Below the pieces are notes generated by a model, which saw nothing but the letters and a program-made list of their open reading frames with translations, had not been told where the DNA came from and did not search any database. Of a stretch of DNA of 64,000 bases, positions 38,957 to 47,336 are shown piece after piece. The position numbers were made by a program, and so were the translations under genes. The stretch comes from Nitrosospira lacus (GTDB lineage Bacteria; Pseudomonadota; Gammaproteobacteria; Burkholderiales; Nitrosomonadaceae): assembly GCF_000355765.4 (NCBI RefSeq), contig NZ_CP021106.3, positions 3,133,137-3,197,136 of the forward strand. The letters are read 5' to 3'. Position 1 is the first letter of the stretch. Every line of letters starts with the position of its first letter.

Positions 38957-41240
38957 GCGCGCATTCCGCTTCGGCAAGCTGGCCAAACGCGATACCGCCG
39001 TCATTGCTGGGTAGCCTCTCTGGCAGGTGCGCATCGAATCCGGCTGCGGCAAGCTGCGCCGCTGCCAATTCGGCAAGTAATTTGTTCTGAAATACCCCAC
39101 CCGTGAGGCCGACCCGATCGAAAGGGGTTGACGCGTGAATGTATTGTGCCTGGGCAACAATGGAACGCGCCAGGCTCATATGAAATTGCATTGCCCTTTG
39201 CGCCACTGGCACATCTCCCTGTAGTAACGCCTGTATCAGTGGTTTCCAGTCCGCCGTCAACAAGCCGGATGCATCCTTCTCAAGCGGCAAATCCATTGCT
39301 TCAGCGTTGCCCGCCGCAGCGCTTTCCAGATACATTCCAGCCTGACCCTCGTAACTCGCCTTATCGATCAACCCGAGTAAACTTGCCGCACCGTCAAACA
39401 AACGGCCAACCGCAGTGGTGACCGGTGCATTTAATTTCTTCTTCCATGCTTTTTTCAGCAACGTGGCATCAGCGACGCAAGGCTGATCATCAATACCGCT
39501 CTCCCAGCATAGCGACATGCCCGAACGCCATGGCTCGCGTCCGGCCCGCTCTCCGCCTGGAAGCCGGAATGGCCTCATACGGGCAGCACGGCGCCATGCG
39601 CCGGGATACCCATGCAGCGCCTCGCCGCCCCATAACGTGCCATCTTCCCCCAAGCCAACACCATCCCAAGTGAATATCAGCCATGTCCCGCCGCGATGGC
39701 GCTCCATACAATGTTCCATCGCCAGTGCCGACGCATGGGCGTGGTGGTGCCAGACGCGGATAAGCGGCAATCCCCGCTGTGCGGCCCAGCGGCTGCTTGC
39801 GTAGCCGGCATGCGCATCGCAAACGATGGCTTGCGGGATAACTCCATACAAGCGCTGAAAATCAGCGATAACCTGCTCGAATACGGCAAGACTGCGTGGA
39901 GCATCCAAATCACCAATGTGGGGAGCGAGTACCACTCGCCTGCCCCACCCCAAGGCAACACTGTTTTTCATGTGACCGCCAACAGCAAGCACTGGCTGCG
40001 CGAACAGGCGGGGAAAATCAAGCTCCATCGGTGCCACGCCGCGCCCCGCTCGAATCAAGCGGGCCTTACCCGCGATGATACGCATTACCGGATCATCCGC
40101 CGGACGCGCAATGGGGCGATCATGATGCAGGAAAATACGCGTCACATTGCCCAGCCGCTTTTCCACCTCTGTATTGTCCGTCATCACCGGCTCTCCGCTT
40201 ATGTTTCCAGAAGTGGCAACCACCGGATTGTTAAACTCATCCAGCAACAGGTGATGCAGGGGGCTATAGGGCAGCATTGCGCCGATTTCCCTCAGCCCCG
40301 GCGCAATCGATTCCGGCAGCGTGGAATCCATGCGCCGGCGTAAAAGTACGATGGGACGCATGGGTGTGCACAGCAATACCCGCGCCGCGGCATCGATTTC
40401 CAGCTCCCGCTGCACGCGCTCCATGCCATCCGCGCCGCGCCATGGGAACATCAGTGCAAGCGGTTTGTGCGGCCGCTGTTTATTGGCACGCAGCCGCCCG
40501 ACAGCCGTGCCGTTGTTCGCATCACACATCATATGATAGCCGCCGATGCCTTTAACCGCGACGATCTCGCCTTGGCGTAACGCAGATACGCAGGCAGCCA
40601 GTGCGGCAGCGCGCTCGACATGTCCGCTGGGCGTGACCAGGCAAAGTTGCGGACCGCACGCCGGGCACGCCACCGGCTCGGCATGAAAGCGGCGGTCGAA
40701 AGGGTTTTCATATTCAGCCCGGCACGCTGAACACAATTCGAACCCCGCCATGGTGGTGTTGAGGCGATCATAAGGCAGGCGCGTGATCAAAGTGTAGCGC
40801 GGCCCGCATTGAGTACAGTTAATGAAGGGATAGCGATAACGCCGGTCACCCGGTGTTTGCATCTCCCGCTTGCAGTCGTCGCACAGAAAATAATCCGGTG
40901 GAATATGAATTTCCGCTGCCTCAACCGCCGAACTCAAGACGATTTCGAAACGATCCAGCTTTCGATAGGAAATCCTTTCGACACAAATCATTTCGGGTTG
41001 CGCCAGAGGCGGCGCCTCGGCAAGCAGCGCAGCGCCAAACGCATCGAGCATGGGTTTTTCGCCTGCAGCTTCGATCAAAACCTGGCCCGATAGGTTTTGC
41101 ACACGTCCCGTTAGATGGAATCGCTGCGCCAAACGAAAAACGAATGGACGAAAACCTACGCCCTGTACCCGGCCAGTCACCATCCAGCGGCGTGCCTCCG
41201 GCTCCGTACGTTCAACCACTTGCTGATCCTTTGCATTCAT
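38949..41240 (-). CDS. hypF: Carbamoyltransferase HypF
   Basis: Uses carbamoyl phosphate and ATP to carbamoylate HypE. The 763 residues show the full order: acylphosphatase domain (15-100, GRVQGVGFRPFVFRLAQRF), two zinc fingers (CDDCKREM, CTQCGPRY, CSACRAEYENPF, CPACGPQL), a YrdC-like domain (about 200-370), and a Kae1-like domain with HHHAHASALAMEH and GLTGGVFQNKLLAEL. Its start is 66 bases after hypD, the largest gap in the hyp-hox run. Confidence 0.95.
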   Translation of the reverse strand: MNAKDQQVVERTEPEARRWMVTGRVQGVGFRPFVFRLAQRFHLTGRVQNLSGQVLIEAAGEKPMLDAFGAALLAEAPPLAQPEMICVERISYRKLDRFEIVLSSAVEAAEIHIPPDYFLCDDCKREMQTPGDRRYRYPFINCTQCGPRYTLITRLPYDRLNTTMAGFELCSACRAEYENPFDRRFHAEPVACPACGPQLCLVTPSGHVERAAALAACVSALRQGEIVAVKGIGGYHMMCDANNGTAVGRLRANKQRPHKPLALMFPWRGADGMERVQRELEIDAAARVLLCTPMRPIVLLRRRMDSTLPESIAPGLREIGAMLPYSPLHHLLLDEFNNPVVATSGNISGEPVMTDNTEVEKRLGNVTRIFLHHDRPIARPADDPVMRIIAGKARLIRAGRGVAPMELDFPRLFAQPVLAVGGHMKNSVALGWGRRVVLAPHIGDLDAPRSLAVFEQVIADFQRLYGVIPQAIVCDAHAGYASSRWAAQRGLPLIRVWHHHAHASALAMEHCMERHRGGTWLIFTWDGVGLGEDGTLWGGEALHGYPGAWRRAARMRPFRLPGGERAGREPWRSGMSLCWESGIDDQPCVADATLLKKAWKKKLNAPVTTAVGRLFDGAASLLGLIDKASYEGQAGMYLESAAAGNAEAMDLPLEKDASGLLTADWKPLIQALLQGDVPVAQRAMQFHMSLARSIVAQAQYIHASTPFDRVGLTGGVFQNKLLAELAAAQLAAAGFDAHLPERLPSNDGGIAFGQLAEAECAHG

Positions 41241-41306
41241 CGGGCGTATCGTGCAGCCGAATTGAAATTCCCGCTTCAGAGAATGACAGCAGGATTCCTG
41301 AAACCC

Positions 41307-42440
41307 TTAACCCATATCGGCGGTTGGTGTGTTTTTGGCTGAAATTGCCGCATTGGTCCTCACGCCGGCTGCCCACCATATCCGGCAGGCGCCTTCGTCC
41401 GATACCATGCACGGGCCGATAGGGGTTTTAGGAGTGCAGGCGCGGCCATAAATCTTGCACTCGTTTGGATTGATTTTTCCTAGAACCACGCTCGCGCACT
41501 CGCAGCCCGGTGGCATTTGGCCGGCACGCTTGCGCCCCTCGGTATCGAAATCCGGGTATTGCGAGCGCGCATCGTTCCCCGAAAAACGGGGGTTAAGCGC
41601 GAAACCCGAAGCCGGGATAACGCCAATGCCGCGCCAATTGGCATCGGTATCATCCAGTGCTTGCGCGATTTGTGCTTGTGCCGACCGGTTTCCTCCGGGA
41701 CGAACCAGCTCGGGATAACAGTTATCGAGAAAACGCTCGCCTTCAAGCAGCTGGCGCAACACGGAATACATTGCCGCCAGCAGCGAGACCGGCATGAAAC
41801 CGGCGACCGCTGTGGGGATATTGTGTTTTTTTACCACGAAAATCCATTCTTCCGGTCCCATCACCGTTGAAACATGACCGGGTGCAACTAACCCATCGAA
41901 GCCAGGAGTATCCGAGTCAAGCAGCATCGCGACCGCAGGCCAGGTGCGCCTGGCCGACAATAATACAAACAAATTATCCGGCACCCCCTCCATCAACATG
42001 GCCGCCACCGGCGCGGTAGTGGTCTCGAAGCCAGCGGCAAAAAACACCACTGCGCGTGCCGGATTCTGCTGTGCAATTTTTACGGCCTCACGCGGACTGG
42101 CAATTGGCCGGATGTCAGCGCCACCGGCTTTGGCCTGCTCCAGCGAACGCACCTGACTTTTGGGTACATTCACGGGCACACGCAACATATCACCAAAGGC
42201 AACCAGGATCACATCCGCACGCAGCGCAAGTTGAATCGCCTGGTACACATCTTCTTCCGGACACACGCACACCGGGCAGCCCGGCCCAGCGATCAGTTCA
42301 ACGGTCTTGGGTAGGGCACTCCTTATACCCGCCATCGTGATCGAGCGCTCATGCCCCCCGCACACATTCATGATTCGCACCCGGTGATCCAGCGGAAGCG
42401 CATGGATCTTCGCAAGCCAATCCTGGGCGGTAAGCGTCAC
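41307..42440 (-). CDS. hypD: Hydrogenase maturation protein HypD
   Basis: Iron-sulfur scaffold on which, with HypC, the Fe(CN)2CO unit is assembled. The 377 residues hold MNVCGGHERSI near position 25, PGCPVCVCPEEDV (redox cysteines), FAAGFETTTAPVAA, and the C-terminal cluster cysteines in PPGCECASVVLGKINPNECK. The ATG overlaps the hypB stop by 4 bases. Confidence 0.95.
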   Translation of the reverse strand: MTLTAQDWLAKIHALPLDHRVRIMNVCGGHERSITMAGIRSALPKTVELIAGPGCPVCVCPEEDVYQAIQLALRADVILVAFGDMLRVPVNVPKSQVRSLEQAKAGGADIRPIASPREAVKIAQQNPARAVVFFAAGFETTTAPVAAMLMEGVPDNLFVLLSARRTWPAVAMLLDSDTPGFDGLVAPGHVSTVMGPEEWIFVVKKHNIPTAVAGFMPVSLLAAMYSVLRQLLEGERFLDNCYPELVRPGGNRSAQAQIAQALDDTDANWRGIGVIPASGFALNPRFSGNDARSQYPDFDTEGRKRAGQMPPGCECASVVLGKINPNECKIYGRACTPKTPIGPCMVSDEGACRIWWAAGVRTNAAISAKNTPTADMG

Positions 42441-43243
42441 GTGACTCTCTCACGCAAATGCATACTATCGGATTGTATTCCGGATCGCGCAGTTTTATCC
42501 TGACTCCCCTGTGTGCGTTGGCTGGCCAGTTCATCGCGTAGCCAATCCAGCCAGGCCTGCAAGCCAAGCTTCCTGCGTGCGGAAATCTGCATCACGGGGG
42601 CCCGGCTCGCGAGTTTGCGAAGATTCGACTCGGCCCGCGCGGAAACGAAATCATCCAGCACCGGCAGCAGATCGCTTTTGGTAAAAAGCACCACATCCGC
42701 AACGCGGAATATCGGCGGATACTTGGCCGGTTTGTCGTCTCCTTCGGTAACAGAAAGCAGTGTGACGTTACGATGCTGGCCGAGGTCAAAGCTGGCGGGA
42801 CACACCAGATTACCGACATTCTCGATAAACAGAATGTCCAGTTCTTCAAGCGGAAACTGATGCAACGCATCATGCACCATGTGTGCGTCCAGATGGCACG
42901 CCGAGCCAGTGGTAATTTGATATGCTGGCACGCCTCGGGCGCGGATGCGTTCGGCATCATTCTCGGTTTCCAGATCACCTTCGATCACACCGATACGGCA
43001 CTCATTTCGCAATGCATCAATGGTTGCCTCAAGCAGCGTGGTCTTGCCCGAACCCGGGGAAGACATGAGGTTGATTACCAATAGCCGGTGCTCATCAAAG
43101 TACCGCCGGTTACATGTCGCCTGATCGTCGTTTTTGGCCAGCAGATTCTTCAGCACCGGAACGGCTGTCATGCCGCTCGCCGGCTTGTAGGCGAATTGGC
43201 GATTCCCGGGCGTAATATTGCAGCCACACGTATCACACATCAT
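42437..43243 (-). CDS. hypB: Hydrogenase nickel incorporation GTPase HypB
   Basis: GTPase that, with HypA, inserts nickel into HoxH. The 268 residues begin with the high-affinity metal site MCDTCGC, then a short linker without the poly-His stretch found in some HypBs. The GTPase core has P-loop SSPGSGKTTLLEA, EGDLETENDAERI, and VVLFTKSDLLPVL, followed by the usual C-terminal helix. Two adjacent ATGs (43243, 43240) are possible starts; both overlap hypA. Confidence 0.95.
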   Translation of the reverse strand: MMCDTCGCNITPGNRQFAYKPASGMTAVPVLKNLLAKNDDQATCNRRYFDEHRLLVINLMSSPGSGKTTLLEATIDALRNECRIGVIEGDLETENDAERIRARGVPAYQITTGSACHLDAHMVHDALHQFPLEELDILFIENVGNLVCPASFDLGQHRNVTLLSVTEGDDKPAKYPPIFRVADVVLFTKSDLLPVLDDFVSARAESNLRKLASRAPVMQISARRKLGLQAWLDWLRDELASQRTQGSQDKTARSGIQSDSMHLRERVT

Positions 43244-43601
43244 CCGTTCCTCTCTCTGACATAATCAGCCCGACGCTCATGAGTGTCATCTCATCGCCGC
43301 TCACCAGTCGGGTATGATAGTCACCACACGCGCCGCATATCAACCGGTTCGGCTCAGCTTCTGTCTCCGCACCGCAGGTCGCGCAACTCACTTTGAGCGG
43401 CACCGGTTCGATCACCAGCGTGGACCCCGCCGCCACCGTGCCTGCGCTGGCAAAGGGATAGGCATGTTGCAGTAATAAAGGCTCCACTCCGGCGAGGGGA
43501 CCAACCCTCAATTTGACCAATTCAACGCTTTGCGCGCCATGGCTTGTTGCAATCCGTTCCACCTGGGCAATCAAAGCCTGACAGATCGAAAGCTCATGCA
43601 C
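43233..43601 (-). CDS. hypA: Hydrogenase nickel metallochaperone HypA
   Basis: Small nickel- and zinc-binding protein that works with HypB. Starting at the GTG at 43601 it gives M-H-E-L-S-I-C-Q, the invariant HypA N-terminus whose His2 and Glu3 bind nickel, and 122 residues in total. The zinc motif is CATCGAE...CGACGDYH. A longer ATG frame adds 21 residues and would displace the required terminal His, so it is rejected. The start overlaps the hypC stop by 8 bases (GTGCATGA). Confidence 0.92.
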   Translation of the reverse strand: MHELSICQALIAQVERIATSHGAQSVELVKLRVGPLAGVEPLLLQHAYPFASAGTVAAGSTLVIEPVPLKVSCATCGAETEAEPNRLICGACGDYHTRLVSGDEMTLMSVGLIMSERGTDDV

Positions 43602-43830
43602 CGCTTGCCTCGGAGGCAAGCATCTCGTCGTGCAGCTCCCAAGCCGAGCGGGCCTCCTGTTCACTCATTATCTGGATCGCATACCCCACGTGCACCATGA
43701 CGAAATCGCCAATCGCTATCGTCTCACCCTGCATCAGGAACAGGCTTACCTCGCGCGTAACACCTTTGGAGGCACAGCGCGCGTTAAAGCCGTCGATTTC
43801 GACGATTTGCATGGGGATGCCTAGACACAT
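43594..43830 (-). CDS. hypC: Hydrogenase assembly chaperone HypC
   Basis: Chaperone (78 residues) that carries the Fe(CN)2CO precursor with HypD and docks on HoxH. Begins MCLGIPMQIVEIDG, with the functional Cys2; DFVMVHVGYAIQIM is the second conserved block. It is the first gene of the hyp-hox run. No clear ribosome site is seen before the ATG at 43830. The operon promoter should lie in the 289-base gap to the divergent lipoprotein gene; I found no sure sigma-54 or sigma-70 match. Confidence 0.94.
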   Translation of the reverse strand: MCLGIPMQIVEIDGFNARCASKGVTREVSLFLMQGETIAIGDFVMVHVGYAIQIMSEQEARSAWELHDEMLASEASGA

Positions 43831-44119
43831 GGAAATATTGTCGGCTTAATTTCCGATGAATTCAAGCGTAACTTTCCCTAGGATCCAGGTACCGGCAAAT
43901 TCCTGGTTGCTCCGTCTCATTCTCCATTCAAGGCAATTTCAGGAACTTGCCCCGCGTCGGGCTCAACCATTCGAGCCAGGCCTTTTCTTTAAGTTTTTCT
44001 TTCTTCGTATGAATTTTTTTGAATGCCTGTGTTCCAATCTTGCCCACTATAGATCCGTCTTTACAATTAAGGTGGACAGAAAACATACGGCGAGCGATAA
44101 CATATAAAGGAAGAGATCC

Positions 44120-45628
44120 GTGGATAATTCCACCGGTTCGCATCGCACGACTCAAGCCTCCATAGCGCCAGCCAGGATAAAGTTACTCCCGCTGGTGTTC
44201 ACGCTGCTTCTGACTGGCTGCGCCACGGTTGGAACCCATCCGGCTGCATCACTGGCCGACGCTTTGACTATCTGCCGCGCACTGTATCAGGAAGTCGATG
44301 CAGTCATCGACCGTGAGGAGGTGCGCGACCATGGTTCATCACCGGTTCGAGGTTTTCCCTATCTGCGTACGACCCGCGTACTCGCTTCGTTGCGTGACAA
44401 GCTGGCCGAACCCGGCCACTGGCGGACATGGATCGGTCATATGGCCGATCTTGACGCACAGGCGCGTGCGCTGGAATTGCGCAATCTGTCTGTCCCCATA
44501 GGGGGCTATCCCCAAGGTGCTCTACTCTACGAACTCAGCAGTTGCCGCGAACAACTGGTGACCGCTGATCTTGCGCACCCGGAGCGCCGCGCCCTGTTAC
44601 GCAATGCTGTTCACGTACAGGATGACTATGTGGCCTGGTGGCAGGTGCTGGGCCTCTACCCGCTTACTGCGCCGATTGTGTCGGCCGGCATCTCAGCCTG
44701 GCATAACGAAACCCGCAATACCTTTTCCACAAAGCTGGCATCTCTTCCTGTAGCCGGCAGGCTGGTGCGTTGGATGTCCACATCATCCAGCATCCCGCTC
44801 AACGTCCGGCAAACAGCCGAAATTCTGCGCCGCTCACTTGATCCGCTCGGCATCCCGCTGCCAGCGGCTACTGACCTCGACCGGCTTTTCGATACCTATG
44901 CTCCGTTATGGGAAGTGGACGTAGTCGATGAGAATGATCGTATTGGTATGTTGCAGTGGAAAAACGGACCGGTGATAGATATTATCCGTCCAACACTATA
45001 CCGGAAGGTTTCGCATACACGTCTCGGTAATCAGGTATTGCTGCAGCTTAATTACATCGTCTGGTTTCCGGCGCGTCCCGGCAACGATGTCTACGCTGGC
45101 CGACTCGATGGGATCAATTGGCGGGTAACCTTGAGCCCGGACGGGGAGCCATTGTTGTACGACGCCATCCATAACTGCGGCTGCTATCACGAATTCTTTC
45201 CGAGCCACCACCTACGCTTGCGCAAAGATCTTCCCGCCTTTTACTTTGAACCTCCCATGCTACCGCAACAAGCGCCAGCGCCCGAACGGCAGCCGCTGGT
45301 GCTGCGTATCGCCCATCACACCCACTTCATCCAGAGACTCTACCACGATGAATCGCCGCCCGGATTATTACCGGCACCGCAACCACTGGCGCGGGAAGAA
45401 TATGATGTGCTGCGCTCCCTGCCTGCTGACGAAGGTTATCGCAGCCTGTTCGGTGCATTTGGCCTGATTGCCGGGACAGAGCGTACCGAGCGTTTTCTTC
45501 TGTGGCCGATGGGCATCCGGTCGCCAGGCGCAATGCGCCAATGGGGGCGCCACGCCACCGCTTTCGTTGGACGCAGGCACTTCGATGATGCTTTTCTCAT
45601 CGAGTCGCTGTTCGAAAGAACACCGTAA
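44120..45628 (+). CDS. Large putative outer-membrane lipoprotein of unknown function
   Basis: 502 residues. A signal peptide with a lipobox, LLPLVFTLLLTGCATVG, is clear about 25-40 residues in, so the mature protein should be lipidated and exported. The body contains PLTAPIVSAGISAWHNET, LLQLNYIVWFPARPGNDVYA and NCGCYHEFFPSHH, but I recognise no family with a known function. The DUF3047 gene starts 2 bases after its stop, so the two form an operon. Divergent from the hyp-hox run. Confidence 0.75.
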   Translation: MDNSTGSHRTTQASIAPARIKLLPLVFTLLLTGCATVGTHPAASLADALTICRALYQEVDAVIDREEVRDHGSSPVRGFPYLRTTRVLASLRDKLAEPGHWRTWIGHMADLDAQARALELRNLSVPIGGYPQGALLYELSSCREQLVTADLAHPERRALLRNAVHVQDDYVAWWQVLGLYPLTAPIVSAGISAWHNETRNTFSTKLASLPVAGRLVRWMSTSSSIPLNVRQTAEILRRSLDPLGIPLPAATDLDRLFDTYAPLWEVDVVDENDRIGMLQWKNGPVIDIIRPTLYRKVSHTRLGNQVLLQLNYIVWFPARPGNDVYAGRLDGINWRVTLSPDGEPLLYDAIHNCGCYHEFFPSHHLRLRKDLPAFYFEPPMLPQQAPAPERQPLVLRIAHHTHFIQRLYHDESPPGLLPAPQPLAREEYDVLRSLPADEGYRSLFGAFGLIAGTERTERFLLWPMGIRSPGAMRQWGRHATAFVGRRHFDDAFLIESLFERTP

Positions 45629-45630
45629 GC

Positions 45631-46284
45631 ATGGATACGCGCATGAACAAATTGCTATATTGGGCAGCGATCTGTTTCCCCGTGCTGTCATGGGCAGCGG
45701 ATGACCGTGTTGACATCGCCCGCTTCTCACGGAGCGACCTGAGTGGCTGGCAATCTAAAGCGTTTGCTGGCGAGACCCGCTATTCCCTCCAGAACAAGGA
45801 TGGGAGAACCGCCCTGCGCGCCGACAGCAATGCCGCCGCATCAGGACTGTACCGCGAGGTAAGTATCGATCTCGGCAAAACGCCTATCCTCAATTGGACG
45901 TGGCAAGCCGGGAACATACTGGCGGGTGCTGATGAGCGCACGCGCGCCGGCGACGATTACACCATGCGCGTTTACGTAGTCTTTTCCGGCGGACTGCTAT
46001 TCTGGCGCACGCGCGCTATCAACTATGTGTGGTCAAACAGCCAACCTGTCGACAGCAGCTGGCTTAACGCTTTTACCAATAATGCGCGTATGATCGCAGT
46101 GGAATCCGGCCCTGCCCGCCTCAATCACTGGGTTAGCGAGAAACGCGACGTCCGTGCCGATTTCAAGCGCCTGTTTGGTGAAGAGCCTGGCCGGGTCGAC
46201 GCCGTGGCAATCATGACCGACACCGATAACACGCGCACAACGGCAACGGGCTGGTATGGTGATATCTGGTTCACCAAAAAATGA
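45631..46284 (+). CDS. DUF3047 domain protein, exported
   Basis: 217 residues with an N-terminal signal peptide (about 1-22, ending PVLSWAADD), then a beta-rich DUF3047 domain: LNWTWQAGNILAGADERTRAG, YTMRVYVVFSGGLLFW, and a C-terminal VDAVAIMTDTDNTRTTATGW. DUF3047 proteins have no established function; the fold suggests carbohydrate or ligand binding (inference). The start at 45631 is 2 bases after the lipoprotein stop; an ATG at 45643 would give a more compact signal peptide. Confidence 0.85.
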   Translation: MDTRMNKLLYWAAICFPVLSWAADDRVDIARFSRSDLSGWQSKAFAGETRYSLQNKDGRTALRADSNAAASGLYREVSIDLGKTPILNWTWQAGNILAGADERTRAGDDYTMRVYVVFSGGLLFWRTRAINYVWSNSQPVDSSWLNAFTNNARMIAVESGPARLNHWVSEKRDVRADFKRLFGEEPGRVDAVAIMTDTDNTRTTATGWYGDIWFTKK

Positions 46285-46618
46285 CGGCAGCTGTTTAGTC
46301 GCGGATGGTACTGCACGGGTCCGCATGCAATCGGACATCCACGTTTGTATATCGCAGGGTATGGCCGGACGGTCTTCTCATTTGGAGCGCCTGAAGAAAA
46401 TCAATAAGATACTTGCAGATTTTCTCGCCGATTGAAAATCCTACTGATACCGTACTTTTTAGTATCCGATGCCGGAATCATCATCTGCTATAACTGTCTT
46501 ATGGGGGATATTCATTGGTATTTCTGGTTCCCAAGCCATGCTCATCGGGATTACGGATAAACGCGATACTAAACTCTGGGCGGATATCCCCAGTGTTCAT
46601 AATCGAGGGAGAATAGAC
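46285..46618. other. 334-base gap between DUF3047 and Slp-like genes
   Basis: No gene is supported here. An open frame extends upstream from the Slp-like gene to 46469, but its signal peptide and ribosome site place the real start at 46619. The Slp promoter is presumably within the last 150 bases. Confidence 0.5.
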
Positions 46619-47170
46619 ATGAGACGGTATTCATTATTGGTCTGTTTGTTACTAAGCGCTTGCGCCGGGCTGCCGTCAGCGGTCAGGGATGTCCCCGTAA
46701 AGGATATTTCTTATAGCCAGGCCAGCCAAAATCTGAACAGTTATAAAGATACATCTGTCAGGTGGGGCGGAGTCATTATCGATGTGGAAAACGAGCAAAA
46801 TTTCACCCTCATACAAATATTGTCCTATCCTCTCAATTACTATGGCCGTCCGCAATTAAACAAGTCCAGCGAGGGACGCTTTGTCATTAAAAGCACCGAG
46901 TTTCTTGATCCCGCGGTTTATGCGAAAGACAAGGAAATAACCGTTGCCGGAACGCTGCAAGGTGATATCGAACGTACCATAGGCAAGAAAACCGTCCGGT
47001 TGCCGTTGCTGGCATCCAGGGCCATTTATTTGTGGCCTGTCTATCAAGCCAGTCCCTATTATGGATACGGTTATTCGGGGTTTGGTGGATATGGCTTTAA
47101 TCCCTATTTTGGATACGGATATTATGGCAGCCCGTATTACTGGGGAGGGTGGTACCGACCATATTGGTGA
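46619..47170 (+). CDS. Slp/YeaY-like outer-membrane lipoprotein with Tyr/Gly-rich tail
   Basis: 183 residues. Signal peptide and lipobox LLVCLLLSACAGLPSA; then the Slp-family core with VRWGGVIIDVENEQNFT, LNYYGRP and DKEITVAGTLQGDIERTIG. Slp proteins are starvation- or acid-induced outer-membrane lipoproteins in enterobacteria. The last 35 residues are mostly Tyr, Gly, Phe, Pro and Trp, a tail not present in enterobacterial Slp. GAGGGAG stands upstream of the ATG at 46619, which decides the start. Confidence 0.85.
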   Translation: MRRYSLLVCLLLSACAGLPSAVRDVPVKDISYSQASQNLNSYKDTSVRWGGVIIDVENEQNFTLIQILSYPLNYYGRPQLNKSSEGRFVIKSTEFLDPAVYAKDKEITVAGTLQGDIERTIGKKTVRLPLLASRAIYLWPVYQASPYYGYGYSGFGGYGFNPYFGYGYYGSPYYWGGWYRPYW

Positions 47171-47336
47171 GAGGTGAGTTTCATCTCCTGCAGATCTTTC
47201 ATTTTCCGCATGCTCATTTCATATACTCCGCGCTTATTCTTTAAGAATCAAGGTTGAAGCGATAAGCGGTCAGCCTCCAGAATGGTGATCTGGCTCATCT
47301 GTGCCATTTTGGCTCCAAAAACCACTGTAGATAGTC

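Noticed and set aside
43928-44155. 75-codon minus-strand frame between hypC and the lipoprotein gene, Lys-rich, with KAWLEWL
   Set aside because: It overlaps the start of the plus-strand lipoprotein gene, has no ribosome site, and the faint resemblance to YggX covers only a few residues.
46469-46618. Upstream extension of the Slp-like gene
   Set aside because: The signal peptide with its lipobox and the GAGGGAG site start at 46619; the extension would bury the signal peptide inside the protein.
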